From assembly GCA_964396185.1 (NCBI GenBank), contig CAYNEI010000074.1, positions 1 to 10,449 on the forward strand: a DNA stretch of 10,449 nucleotides, given 5' to 3'. A program made the position numbers and the translations under genes. Positions within the stretch are counted from its first letter, which is position 1. Every line of letters begins with the position of its first letter. The notes under the pieces are model-generated. The model saw only the letters and a list, made by a program, of their open reading frames with translations. It searched no databases and was not told the DNA's origin. Below, piece after piece: positions 1 to 6,653 of this stretch. The stretch is from CAYNEI01 sp964396185. GTDB taxonomy: Archaea > Thermoplasmatota > SW-10-69-26.

Positions 1-624
1 GGCGATGCGCACGAGGTCCTCGACGCGCTTCTCACGGTGGATCCGGCCCACGTAGAGCACGAATGCATCCGGGCCGGGGTCCGTGGAGGGCTCGTCGAAG
101 GCCGCCGGGTGGATCCCGCTCGGGACGACCTCGATGGTGCGCTCAGGAACACCGCGTGCCACGAGCCGGTCCCGATCGGTCGTGTTCATCGTGATGACCT
201 TGTGGAGGTCCTTGAACGAGGGGAGGGCCAGGCGCCTGTAGAGCGCGTAGTAGAGATCACCGACGATGGGTGCGGTCGGGAACTCGATGCCGTGGTGGGT
301 GGTGAGCAGCGTGCGCTCGCGGGGGTGGTGGGCCATGACCCAGCGGTTGGTCCAGTGCCCGAAGGCGTGGAGGTGGACGACGGCATCCTTGGGGAGCTTG
401 GGCCGGAAGAGCGTCGTGTAGTAGCCCAGCTCGACCACAGCCTCGTACCGGCGGATCTCGATCCCCTGGAACTGGTCGGTGGGCGGTAGCGCTTCATCGT
501 GGGCCAGGCAGTGGACCGTGACCGTGTGCTCGCGTTCCAGGGCCTCAAGGCTGACCTCGGTCATGTGAGTCTCGATCCCCCCGACCTTCGGGTGGTAGCG
601 GGGGGAGACCATGTGGATGTCCAC
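1..624 (-). CDS. GT4-family glycosyltransferase, C-terminal part outside window
   Basis: This is the N-terminal 208 codons of a GT-B fold, GT4-type retaining glycosyltransferase, which would move a sugar from a nucleotide donor to a growing surface glycan on the cytoplasmic side of the membrane. Visible hallmarks are the N-terminal VGGIETH loop (residues 14-20), THHG (109-112), VVPSGI at the end of the first Rossmann domain (166-171), and the opening of the donor-binding domain, YVGRIHREKRVEDLV (191-205). The EX7E donor motif lies beyond the window. GTG 624 is chosen as start because an in-frame TGA lies two codons upstream, the resulting N-terminus MDIHMVSPRYHPKVGG is typical, and a TATA-like box sits about 26 bases upstream; ATG 612 is the alternative. 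The gene follows gmhB by 19 bases in the same direction, so the substrate may be heptose, but this is inferred only from position. Confidence 0.9.
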   Translation of the reverse strand, partial: MDIHMVSPRYHPKVGGIETHMTEVSLEALEREHTVTVHCLAHDEALPPTDQFQGIEIRRYEAVVELGYYTTLFRPKLPKDAVVHLHAFGHWTNRWVMAHHPRERTLLTTHHGIEFPTAPIVGDLYYALYRRLALPSFKDLHKVITMNTTDRDRLVARGVPERTIEVVPSGIHPAAFDEPSTDPGPDAFVLYVGRIHREKRVEDLVRIA

Positions 625-643
625 GGGGGGTCAAGCAGCTCGG

Positions 644-1186
644 TTACCTTAACCGTTCGAGGATCCACCCCACCGCCTCGCCCAGGTGGGCCACGGTGAG
701 ATCCGCCTCCACATCCAGCTCGGCCGCCTCGGGATCCGGTTTGCCCTGGTCGATGCGCACGGACAGCGCGCCAACCTTGCGCGCGATGGCCACGTCGTGG
801 AGCCGGTCGCCCACCATGACGCTCTCGGTGAGATCGATGCCGTGCTCCTCGGCGGCCTGGAGCAGCATGCCGGGCTCGGGCTTGCGGCAGCTGCAGCCAT
901 CGTCGGGGTGGTGGGGGCAGTGGTAGATGGCGTCCACGTGGGCGTCGTGCTCAGCGAGCAGGCGCTCGAGCTTGGCGTGGATCGCTGAGAGCGTCGGCTC
1001 GGTGAAGTAGCCCCGGGCCACGCCGGACTGGTTCGTGATCACGATGACCGGGAGGCCCGCCTCGTTGAGCTGGGCGATGGCTTCGGGCACGCCGCCGAAG
1101 AGCTCGAAGTCGTCCGGGTGGGAGCAGTAGGGGACGTTGGGGGCCAGTGTGTCGTCCCGGTCCACGAACACCGCGCCTTGGCTCAC
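644..1186 (-). CDS. gmhB: D-glycero-D-manno-heptose 1,7-bisphosphate 7-phosphatase (HAD family)
   Basis: A 180-residue cytoplasmic HAD-superfamily phosphatase that removes the 7-phosphate from heptose 1,7-bisphosphate, giving heptose 1-phosphate ready for nucleotidylation. The HAD nucleophile motif is DRDDT (D9, D11), motif II is TNQSG (51-55), and motif IV is VGDRLHD (125-131). The GmhB zinc site is intact: C90, H92, C98 and C100 in CPHHPDDGCSC, followed by RKPEPGM with the phosphate-binding lysine K102. Length matches the family. The GTG start at 1186 overlaps the gmhA stop by four bases (GTGA), which indicates translational coupling; the longer open frame to 1225 would add 13 residues with no family counterpart. 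Position after gmhA and hddA confirms the heptose role. The related histidinol-phosphate phosphatases are less likely because of the neighbours. Confidence 0.93.
   Translation of the reverse strand: MSQGAVFVDRDDTLAPNVPYCSHPDDFELFGGVPEAIAQLNEAGLPVIVITNQSGVARGYFTEPTLSAIHAKLERLLAEHDAHVDAIYHCPHHPDDGCSCRKPEPGMLLQAAEEHGIDLTESVMVGDRLHDVAIARKVGALSVRIDQGKPDPEAAELDVEADLTVAHLGEAVGWILERLR
647..654 (-). promoter_or_regulatory. TATA-like box for the GT4 gene at 624
   Basis: On the minus strand this reads GGTTAAGG, preceded by GAAC, and is centred about 26.5 bases before GTG 624. It lies inside the last codons of gmhB, so the glycosyltransferase may have its own internal promoter as well as being read from the hddA promoter. 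The box is weak; support comes from the spacing shared with four other genes in the window. Confidence 0.4.
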
Positions 1187-1761
1187 GGGGCATCCCCGAA
1201 GAGCTCGGCTTCCACGAGTTCGCACAGGATGTGGCCGATGAGGATGTGGCCCTCCTGGATGCGCGGTGTGTCCTCGCTGGGCACCTGGAGGGCGTGGTCC
1301 ACCAGGCCCGGGAGCTTGCCGCCGGCCCCGGTGAGCGCCATGGTGACCAGGCCCTGCTTGCGGGCCACCTCCATGGCGTCGATGACGTTCTGGCTGTTCC
1401 CGCTGGTCGAGATGCCGATGGCCACATCACCATCTTGACCGAGGGCCTCAAGCTGGCGCTCGAAGACCACGTCGTAGCCGTAGTCGTTGGCGATGGCGGT
1501 GAGCGCGCTCGTGTTCGTGGTCAGCGCCATGGCGGGCAGAGGCGCGCGGTCCTTGAGGTAGAACTGGCCTGAGAGCTCGGCAGCGATGTGCTGTGCGTCT
1601 GCTGCTGAGCCGCCGTTGCCGAAGAGGTAGACTCGATGGCCCTCCTGCAGAGCGGTGGCGATGGCACGCGCGGCGGCAGCGATGGCATCGGCCTGCGCCA
1701 GCAGGCCCTGTTTGGCCTGGATGCTGGCTTGGATGCGGTCTTGGACCGTGGCGGGGTCCAT
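1183..1761 (-). CDS. gmhA: sedoheptulose-7-phosphate isomerase (phosphoheptose isomerase)
   Basis: A 192-residue SIS-domain isomerase, the same length as E. coli GmhA, converting sedoheptulose 7-phosphate to D-glycero-D-manno-heptose 7-phosphate. Sugar-phosphate binding motifs are GNGGSAADAQH (48-58) and STSGNS (118-123). The zinc and catalytic residues known from E. coli GmhA (H61, E65, Q172, H180) have exact counterparts with the same spacing here: H58, E62, Q169 and H177. The start at ATG 1761 shares one base with the hddA stop (TGATG), so translation is coupled; the ATG at 1776 would add five residues inside hddA and is less likely. This is the first committed step of the pathway that the flanking hddA and gmhB genes continue. 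Confidence 0.95.
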   Translation of the reverse strand: MDPATVQDRIQASIQAKQGLLAQADAIAAAARAIATALQEGHRVYLFGNGGSAADAQHIAAELSGQFYLKDRAPLPAMALTTNTSALTAIANDYGYDVVFERQLEALGQDGDVAIGISTSGNSQNVIDAMEVARKQGLVTMALTGAGGKLPGLVDHALQVPSEDTPRIQEGHILIGHILCELVEAELFGDAP

Positions 1762-2774
1762 CAGCGGGCCTCCCACGTTTGCAGGCCCCGGAGGTCGAAG
1801 GAGACTGGCTCGGGCTGGGCGCCCAGGTCCCGCAGGGCGCGGGAGACCTCGTGCTTGCGCTCGGGCTCGCAGAAGAGCATCATGAACCCGCCGCCGCCAG
1901 CCCCGCTGATCTTGCCACCGATGGCTCCGTGCTCTCGGGCGGCTTCGTACATCTTGTCGATCTCGGGGCTCGTGACCTTGCTGGCGAAGCGCTTCTTCTG
2001 CTCCCAGCCCTGGTGCATCAGCTCGCCGAACTCCGAGAGGTCCCCTTTCAGCAGGGCCTCCTTGAGCTCCACGGCCAGGCCCTTGACAGCGTCCAGGGCC
2101 TCGAGGTTCTGGCCCGATTCGGCTTTCGCCTTCTGCTCTTTGATGATGTTGCCGCTGAGCCGGGTCTTGCCTGTGTAGGCGATGAGCATGCGGTACGAGA
2201 GCTCGTTGATGAGGTCGCGCGGGAGCTTGAGCGGGTTGACGATGGTCTCGTCCTCCCGGAACTCGATGTAGTTGAACCCACCGAAGGAGGCCGCGTACTG
2301 GTCCTGCTTGCCTCCTTCCAGCCCCAGGTCCAGGCGCTCAAGCTTGTAGGCGAGCTCGGCGGTCTCGTAGTCCGACAAGCCCAGGCGCATGAACTGGCGG
2401 AAGAGGCCGATGAGCGCCACCATGACCGTGCTCGATGAGCCGAGCCCGGAGCCGGGGGGTGCGTCGCTGTGGAGGAAGAGGTCCAGGCCCTGGTCGGGCG
2501 AGAAGTTGGCCAGCACGGCCTTGATCAGATCGAGGTCGTCGCCGAAGGAGAACGTCTCGCTGGTGTCGAAGCGGGCGGTGGTGTCCAGGTCGAGCGAGCG
2601 CACGTTGATGGTGTCGTCGCTGCGTGGGACAAGCGTTCCGTAGACGTACTTCTGGATCGTGGCGCTGATCACCGCGCCGCCGTGCTCGTCCAGGTACGGG
2701 CTCACGTCCGTCCCGCCACCGGCGAAGCTCAACCGAAGCGGGGCCTTGGCTCGGATCGGTGCACCGTCTCGCAC
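1761..2774 (-). CDS. hddA: D-glycero-D-manno-heptose 7-phosphate kinase (GHMP family)
   Basis: A 337-residue GHMP-superfamily kinase, close to the usual HddA length of about 340. It phosphorylates C1 of heptose 7-phosphate, giving the 1,7-bisphosphate. The three GHMP motifs are present: LRLSFAGGGTD (13-23), the ATP loop PPGSGLGSSST (106-116) and KISGAGGGGFMML (288-300). GGKQDQYAA (154-162) carries the likely catalytic D158. The start is GTG 2774: an in-frame TAG lies eight codons upstream with no other start codon between, and a TATA-like box is centred 25.5 bases upstream, suggesting a leaderless mRNA. It is the first gene of the heptose operon. An alpha configuration at C1 (GDP-heptose branch) is inferred from HddA similarity; the bacterial ADP-heptose route instead uses the unrelated ribokinase-like HldE. 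Confidence 0.92.
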   Translation of the reverse strand: MRDGAPIRAKAPLRLSFAGGGTDVSPYLDEHGGAVISATIQKYVYGTLVPRSDDTINVRSLDLDTTARFDTSETFSFGDDLDLIKAVLANFSPDQGLDLFLHSDAPPGSGLGSSSTVMVALIGLFRQFMRLGLSDYETAELAYKLERLDLGLEGGKQDQYAASFGGFNYIEFREDETIVNPLKLPRDLINELSYRMLIAYTGKTRLSGNIIKEQKAKAESGQNLEALDAVKGLAVELKEALLKGDLSEFGELMHQGWEQKKRFASKVTSPEIDKMYEAAREHGAIGGKISGAGGGGFMMLFCEPERKHEVSRALRDLGAQPEPVSFDLRGLQTWEAR

Positions 2775-2911
2775 GTCTGGGGCATCCCATGCAGGCTACA
2801 TAGGCTTGGAGGTTGTTCCCCTCCACACCCTTCCAGGTCCCAGGCTAGATGCTCCGGGGTTGGAACGGCCGGCAACTTGATGGACCCAGCCGAACTCCCC
2901 GGGCCACGACG
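2775..2911. promoter_or_regulatory. divergent intergenic region between heptose operon and sulfotransferase
   Basis: These 137 bases separate two divergently read units. The hddA side has the TATA-like box and the inverted repeat described above. The sulfotransferase side has only a weak candidate, AACTTGAT (2874-2881), about 33 bases before ATG 2912, which would give a leader of a few bases. No small gene was found here. Confidence 0.45.
2796..2803 (-). promoter_or_regulatory. TATA-like box of the heptose operon
   Basis: Minus-strand CTATGTAG is centred 25.5 bases before GTG 2774. Upstream lies GAACAACC (2811-2818), which also occurs before the DUF1405 gene at the same distance, and an inverted repeat TGGAGG/CCTCCA (2807-2812 and 2820-2825) that could be an operator. 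Confidence 0.45.
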
Positions 2912-3805
2912 ATGGCTGCTCGCTGGCCGAACTTCTTCATCGCTGGAGCTGCCAAGTGCGGCACCACATCGCTCTACCGCTACCTGCTGGGCCACCCGGA
3001 GATCTTCATGAGCCCGGAGAAAGAGCTCGGCTTCTTCGACCATACCCTCGACGAGCTGAGCGACGACCCGGAGGCCATCGAGCGGGCCGAGCAGGCCTAC
3101 CTGGCCCACTTCCAGGGCGCCGGGCAAGCCCCGGTCATCGGGGAGGGAAGCCCGGGCTACTTCTGGCACGCCCAGGTGCCCGAGCGCATCCAAGCGCGCA
3201 TCGAGGCGCCGAGGTTCTTCTTCTCCCTGCGCGACCCGGTCGAGCGCGCCTACTCCGACTACCTCATGAGCTTCCGGGACGGCCGGTTCACGCGCACCTT
3301 CCTGGAGCTGGTGGAGGACGACATGGAGGCCATGGAGACCGGCGGCTCGCCCACGAGCGTGGTCCCCCAGGGCCTCTACGCCACGAACCTCTCCCGATTC
3401 ATCGACACGTTCGGACACGAGGCCGTCATGGTGCGCCTGCTCGATGACCTCAAGCGCGACCCCCTGGCCCTGCTCAAGGACATCGCCGCCCTCCTGGACA
3501 TCGATCCAGGCCCCATGGCTGAGCTCGACTACGGCAAGCAGCACAACGTCTACGGCAAGCCGCGCAACCCCATCGCCGGCTGGCTGCGACGCAGCGACGC
3601 GGTGGCCAAAACCGCGCGGCTGATCCTGCCCAAGCAACTGCGCATCTACCTGGGTGACGAGTTGCTCCTCAAGCGGGACCGCAAACCCCCCATGGACCTG
3701 GATGCCAAGCAGCTCCTGCTCGACCTCTACGAGCCCGAGCTAGACGAACTGGAGAACCTCCTCGGCCGAAGCTTGCCCGAGCTCCGGACGAGCTGGCAGG
3801 ACTGA
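2912..3805 (+). CDS. PAPS-dependent sulfotransferase
   Basis: A 297-residue cytoplasmic sulfotransferase that transfers sulfate from PAPS to an acceptor, here probably a carbohydrate or glycolipid. The 5'-phosphosulfate loop is FIAGAAKCGTTSLYRYL (9-25), with K15, G17 and T18. The 3'-phosphate site is LRDPVERAYSDY (106-117), with R107 and S115. Length and domain layout fit the heparan/lipid-sulfotransferase-like group (PF00685/PF13469), which normally starts only a few residues before the PAPS loop. ATG 2912 is therefore preferred over ATG 2849, which would add 21 residues rich in R, G and P. The gene is divergent from the heptose operon and is followed by two glycosyltransferase genes, so a role in surface-glycan sulfation is inferred. 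The acceptor cannot be read from sequence. Confidence 0.9.
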   Translation: MAARWPNFFIAGAAKCGTTSLYRYLLGHPEIFMSPEKELGFFDHTLDELSDDPEAIERAEQAYLAHFQGAGQAPVIGEGSPGYFWHAQVPERIQARIEAPRFFFSLRDPVERAYSDYLMSFRDGRFTRTFLELVEDDMEAMETGGSPTSVVPQGLYATNLSRFIDTFGHEAVMVRLLDDLKRDPLALLKDIAALLDIDPGPMAELDYGKQHNVYGKPRNPIAGWLRRSDAVAKTARLILPKQLRIYLGDELLLKRDRKPPMDLDAKQLLLDLYEPELDELENLLGRSLPELRTSWQD

Positions 3806-3809
3806 GTGC

Positions 3810-3838
3810 GCCAGGGCGGCACCCGGCTCCCGCCTGGC
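3810..3838 (+). terminator. GC-rich hairpin after the sulfotransferase gene
   Basis: GCCAGGGCGG (3810-3819) pairs with CCGCCTGGC (3830-3838), with one bulged G and a 10-base loop, starting four bases after the sulfotransferase stop. There is no following T run, so a role in termination or mRNA 3'-end protection is only suggested by its position. Confidence 0.3.
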
Positions 3839-3895
3839 TGGCACGAGGCTGGCGCCCGCCGCCGCAGGCCCACGCCCAAGCACGAAGGAACGGGG

Positions 3896-3903
3896 TTTAT
3901 CAA
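3896..3903 (+). promoter_or_regulatory. TATA-like box of the GT4 gene at 3925
   Basis: TTTATCAA is centred 25.5 bases before GTG 3925 and preceded by GAACGG, which resembles the GAACGG before the box of the GT4 gene at 624. The upstream ATG 3907 lies between this box and the predicted transcript start, so it would not be in the mRNA. Confidence 0.55.
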
Positions 3904-3924
3904 CCGATGCCTCCAGTCAGGTGG

Positions 3925-5010
3925 GTGCGCATCCTGCATGCCGTGCACGCCTACCCGCCCACGGTCGGCGGCAGCGAGGCCGTCATCGCTAGGCTCTCCC
4001 ATGGCCTCGTGGAGCGTGGCCACGAGGTGGATGTCGCCACCCGCGCCCACCCCGACCGCGCAGACGACGTGGACGGCGTGCCCGTCCACGGTTTCCCAGA
4101 CAACCCGGTGGGCTGGGCCCGGTACCGCTCCTTCGTGCACCAGGGCCTGGATGAGGGCCGCTGGGAGGTGGTCTTGACCTACCACTCGAAGGTCTGGACG
4201 CACCTGGCCCTGCTCCCCTTCGATCGCATCGCGGAGCACTGGGTCTACGCTCCCACCGAGTTCACGGACATCGACTCCCGCCACCCGCGTCACGTGGCCT
4301 ACTACAAGACCATCGAGCCCCGCTCCCTGAGGCGCGCGGCCCGCGTCATGGTGCTCACCCACGAGGATGCTCAGCGCGCCATCTCCCTGGCAGGAGGGGA
4401 GATCGAGGATCGCCTGGAGGTCATCCCCAACGGCGTCGATCACGCCTGGTGGTCCCGCGGCCAAGCAGGCGACGTTCGCAGCCGCTACGACCTCCCCACC
4501 GAGGCGCCGCTCGTGGTCTACGCCGGGGGCTTGTGGGAGCACAAGGACGTGGAGACCCTGGTGCGTGGAATGGCCGAGATCCCAGAGGCCCACCTGGTCG
4601 TGGCTGGCTCGGACAAGGGACGCCGCCAGCTCGTCGACCGCGTCATCCGCGACGAAGGTGTAGAGGCCAGGGTCCACCTCGTGGGTCGCATCCCGCGAAA
4701 GGACTTGCGCGCCCTCTACCACGCCGGCTCGGTCCACGCCAGCGCATCGACCAACGAGGGCTTCGGGCTCACCTACCTGGAGGCCATGGCTTGCGGGCTC
4801 CCGGTGGTGGCCCGCGCGGTGGGTGTGATCCCGACGCTGGCCGATCAGGGCGCGGACGTGTGGGTTGCCAAGGATGCGCCGTCGTTCGCCAAGGCGATCC
4901 GGGAGGCCATGGCTCATGGCTCCGAGGCCAACCGGGCGCTGGCCGAGGGCTACGATTGGGAGAACGTGATCGACCGGGTCGAGGCCTGCTACCAGGAGGT
5001 GGTTGGGTGA
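3925..5010 (+). CDS. GT4-family glycosyltransferase
   Basis: A 361-residue complete GT-B, GT4-type retaining glycosyltransferase. Visible motifs in order are PPTVGGSE (11-18, acceptor-side glycine loop), VIPNGVD (166-172, domain linker), YAGGLWEHKDVETLV (199-213, first strand and helix of the donor domain), VGRIPRKDL (253-261), and the donor-binding EX7E motif EGFGLTYLE with E278 and E286, followed by AMACGLPVVA (287-296). GTG 3925 is chosen over ATG 3907 because the TATA-like box at 3896-3903 puts the transcript start at 3925 and because MRILHAVHAYPP is the usual N-terminus for the family. It probably adds a sugar to a surface glycan. Sulfotransferase and GT2 neighbours support this, but donor and acceptor are unknown. 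Confidence 0.92.
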   Translation: MRILHAVHAYPPTVGGSEAVIARLSHGLVERGHEVDVATRAHPDRADDVDGVPVHGFPDNPVGWARYRSFVHQGLDEGRWEVVLTYHSKVWTHLALLPFDRIAEHWVYAPTEFTDIDSRHPRHVAYYKTIEPRSLRRAARVMVLTHEDAQRAISLAGGEIEDRLEVIPNGVDHAWWSRGQAGDVRSRYDLPTEAPLVVYAGGLWEHKDVETLVRGMAEIPEAHLVVAGSDKGRRQLVDRVIRDEGVEARVHLVGRIPRKDLRALYHAGSVHASASTNEGFGLTYLEAMACGLPVVARAVGVIPTLADQGADVWVAKDAPSFAKAIREAMAHGSEANRALAEGYDWENVIDRVEACYQEVVG

Positions 5011-5022
5011 ACGGACGACCTC

Positions 5023-5141
5023 GATCACGAAGGCCACGAAGGATGCTCGAAGGGCTCGAAGGGCCCCCTGATCATCCTGACCATCCGGATCCCGGGGTCG
5101 GGCTTCGTGTCCTTCGTGTCCCCTTGGAGCCCTTCGTGATC
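5023..5141. repeat. long imperfect inverted repeat built from CGAAGG units
   Basis: The 151-base gap between the GT4 and GT2 genes is almost filled by a potential hairpin. The left arm has four units (CACGAAGG at 5026 and 5035, CTCGAAGG at 5046 and 5055). The right arm has four inverted units starting at 5102, 5111, 5122 and 5131. Unit spacing is 9, 11, 9 in both arms. The outer 11 bases, GATCACGAAGG (5023-5033) and CCTTCGTGATC (5131-5141), pair perfectly, and about 30 of 40 arm positions are complementary. CCCC and GATC blocks in the loop can extend the pairing. No open frame or TATA box was seen in it. Confidence 0.75.
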
Positions 5142-5147
5142 CAGGTT

Positions 5148-5156
5148 GGAGGGGTG
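5148..5156 (+). promoter_or_regulatory. Shine-Dalgarno site of the GT2 gene
   Basis: GGAGGGGTG ends five bases before ATG 5162 and closely matches the GGAGGTGATC expected from the archaeal 16S 3' end. It fixes the start and contrasts with the leaderless genes in the window, so this gene is probably read from the upstream GT4 promoter through the hairpin. Confidence 0.6.
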
Positions 5157-5161
5157 GCCGG

Positions 5162-5977
5162 ATGAGCGAGCCGTTGACGACCACGGTCGTCCTCACCAGC
5201 TACCACGATCCCCGGATCCGCGAGACCCTGGCCTCGCTGGACCACCAAACACGCGCCCCGGACGAGATCCTCATCGCCGATGGATCCGTCGAGGAGGGCT
5301 TCCAGACCGAGCTGGCCGAGCTGGCTGCCGTCCACGGTGCCGAGATCGTGCACGAGGACCACGCCAGCGTGGCCCGCGCGCGCAACCTGGCCCTCCAGGC
5401 AGCCACCGGGGACGTGCTCATCTTCCTCGACACCGACCAGCAAGCCCCCCAGCCATGGCTGCACGAGCTCGTGGCCCCCATCGAGGAGGACCGGGCGGAT
5501 TGGACGGGTGGCCCGACGCGGCCCAGCGTGGCCCTTGAGCTCATGCGCCTCAAGGAGGAGCGCCTCTACGCTGCCGCAGCCGTGGACCCCACCCGCATCC
5601 CCATGGGGAACAGCGCCTGGCGTGCGGCGATCTTCGAGGAGATCGGCGGGTTCGACGAGCGCCTGGATCGAGGCGGCGAGGACTGGGACGTCGCCCAGCG
5701 CGCCGCGGCAGCCGGCTTCCAGGGACAGCTCGTCGAGCAGGCCTGGGTGCACCACGACATCACGGGTCTAGACACGTACCGTAAGGTCGCCAAGAAGCAG
5801 TTCCGCTACAACGTCGGCGGAGCCATGGCCTACCTCAAGAACCGCGGGATGGGCGAGCGGGCCAAGCAGCGCTACCCGAAGCCCGGCTGGCACTGGTTCG
5901 ATCTCGTCGAGCCGGTGCTCAAGGCGGTGGCGGTTCCGGTGGCGTGGTGGCGGTTGCGGAGGATGGAGGAGACGTAA
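5162..5977 (+). CDS. GT2-family glycosyltransferase
   Basis: A 271-residue GT-A fold, inverting GT2-type glycosyltransferase. The N-terminal strand VVLTSYHD (9-16) is followed by ADGSVEE (39-45, with the nucleotide-contacting D40), ARARNLAL (71-78), the metal-binding DTD (90-92), the acceptor-side GNSAWRAAIFEEIGGFDE (149-166) and the catalytic ED in GGEDWD (171-176). No confident membrane segment is present; the C-terminal helix PVLKAVAVPVAWW (251-263) may contact the membrane. The ATG start has a good Shine-Dalgarno site. It is co-directional with the GT4 gene but separated from it by the CGAAGG hairpin. Its last 59 bases overlap the DUF1405 gene on the other strand. Donor and acceptor are unknown; a surface-glycan role follows from context. 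Confidence 0.92.
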   Translation: MSEPLTTTVVLTSYHDPRIRETLASLDHQTRAPDEILIADGSVEEGFQTELAELAAVHGAEIVHEDHASVARARNLALQAATGDVLIFLDTDQQAPQPWLHELVAPIEEDRADWTGGPTRPSVALELMRLKEERLYAAAAVDPTRIPMGNSAWRAAIFEEIGGFDERLDRGGEDWDVAQRAAAAGFQGQLVEQAWVHHDITGLDTYRKVAKKQFRYNVGGAMAYLKNRGMGERAKQRYPKPGWHWFDLVEPVLKAVAVPVAWWRLRRMEET

Positions 5978-6623
5978 GCCACTTGAGCCCCCCCAGCCCA
6001 ACCACCGCCGCGACACTCAGCAACGCTGTCACGGCGAACGTCGCCCCCAGGTGATCGCAGGGCACCGTGTACGGGAAGACCCCCTGGCAGCCGCGCATGG
6101 TGTAGTCCACGGGCAGCGCGTAGTCGATGGCATCGATGGCCAAGTAGGCCCCGGCGAACCACGCGTACGGCGCGATCCGATCTGGCAGCAAGTCGATGAC
6201 CAGCAGCGCTTCCGCGGCCATGCCCAGGTGGAGGTAGAAGAGCCAGGTGTTGAGATCCGAGCAGTGGAAATCGAACCCGGTGCCCGAGCAGTCCAGCCCG
6301 CTGGGGATGTAGGAGAACTGGAAGTGCTCCGGGAACCACGCCAGGATGATGGCGGTCCAGATCCCGACCTTGATCATGGCACCAGCGCCCACGAGGTTGA
6401 GCCACGGCTTGGAGCGGCCCAAGAGCACGAAGGTGAGCGCGATGCTGAGCAAGAGCACGGCCAGTGGGCTATCTGGGATCAGCGGCCAGAGGTAGACCGG
6501 CGTGACTCGGAACTGGGGGAGGTAGTAGTAGAAGCCGTAGACGATGCCCCCGAGGTTGACCAGGAGCACCGTCACGAGGAGCCACGGTTGGCGAAGGGCC
6601 TGGGCGATCCGGGCGAGGTCCAC
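5919..6623 (-). CDS. DUF1405 family membrane protein
   Basis: A 234-residue polytopic membrane protein of the DUF1405 family (relatives include Bacillus YpjA and many euryarchaeal proteins); biochemical function is unknown. About six membrane segments can be seen, near residues 14-33, 53-69, 76-97, 126-145, 152-170 and 192-214. Family signatures include GGIVYGFYYYLPQF (25-38) and PLIPDSPLAVL (47-57). Two cysteine pairs, C112/C121 and C179/C189, lie in loops predicted to face the same side. GTG 6623 is chosen because a TATA-like box is centred about 26.5 bases upstream; ATG 6641, six codons earlier, would lie upstream of the transcript start. The last 18 or so residues (S/T/P-rich, ending in PPEPPPP) are encoded opposite the GT2 3' end. 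It is divergent from the ATPase pair. Confidence 0.87.
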   Translation of the reverse strand: MDLARIAQALRQPWLLVTVLLVNLGGIVYGFYYYLPQFRVTPVYLWPLIPDSPLAVLLLSIALTFVLLGRSKPWLNLVGAGAMIKVGIWTAIILAWFPEHFQFSYIPSGLDCSGTGFDFHCSDLNTWLFYLHLGMAAEALLVIDLLPDRIAPYAWFAGAYLAIDAIDYALPVDYTMRGCQGVFPYTVPCDHLGATFAVTALLSVAAVVGLGGLKWLTSPPSSATATTPPEPPPP

Positions 6624-6645
6624 GCCCCCGCACGCCGCCATCAGC

Positions 6646-6653
6646 CAAATAAG
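6646..6653 (-). promoter_or_regulatory. TATA-like box of the DUF1405 gene
   Basis: Minus-strand CTTATTTG is centred about 26.5 bases before GTG 6623. GAACAACC (minus strand, 6661-6668) lies just upstream, as in the hddA promoter. A small dyad, TTCGC-N4-GCGAA (6666-6679), overlaps that motif. Confidence 0.5.

Noticed and set aside
1187..1225. Longer start for gmhB
   Set aside because: The extra 13 residues lie within gmhA and have no family counterpart. The GTGA overlap at 1183-1186 is the typical coupled start.
3907..3924. ATG 3907 as the start of the GT4 gene
   Set aside because: It lies only a few bases after the TATA-like box, so it should precede the transcript start, and the family N-terminus begins at GTG 3925.
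5023..5141. CRISPR array or transposon end at the CGAAGG repeats
   Set aside because: Units are only 8 bases with 1-3 base gaps and no spacers. There is no transposase, and flanking direct repeats were not evident.
3727..5196. A 489-residue minus-strand open frame opposite the GT4 gene
   Set aside because: It is a high-GC antisense shadow without motifs, crossing the CGAAGG hairpin; the plus-strand GT4 gene has all expected motifs.
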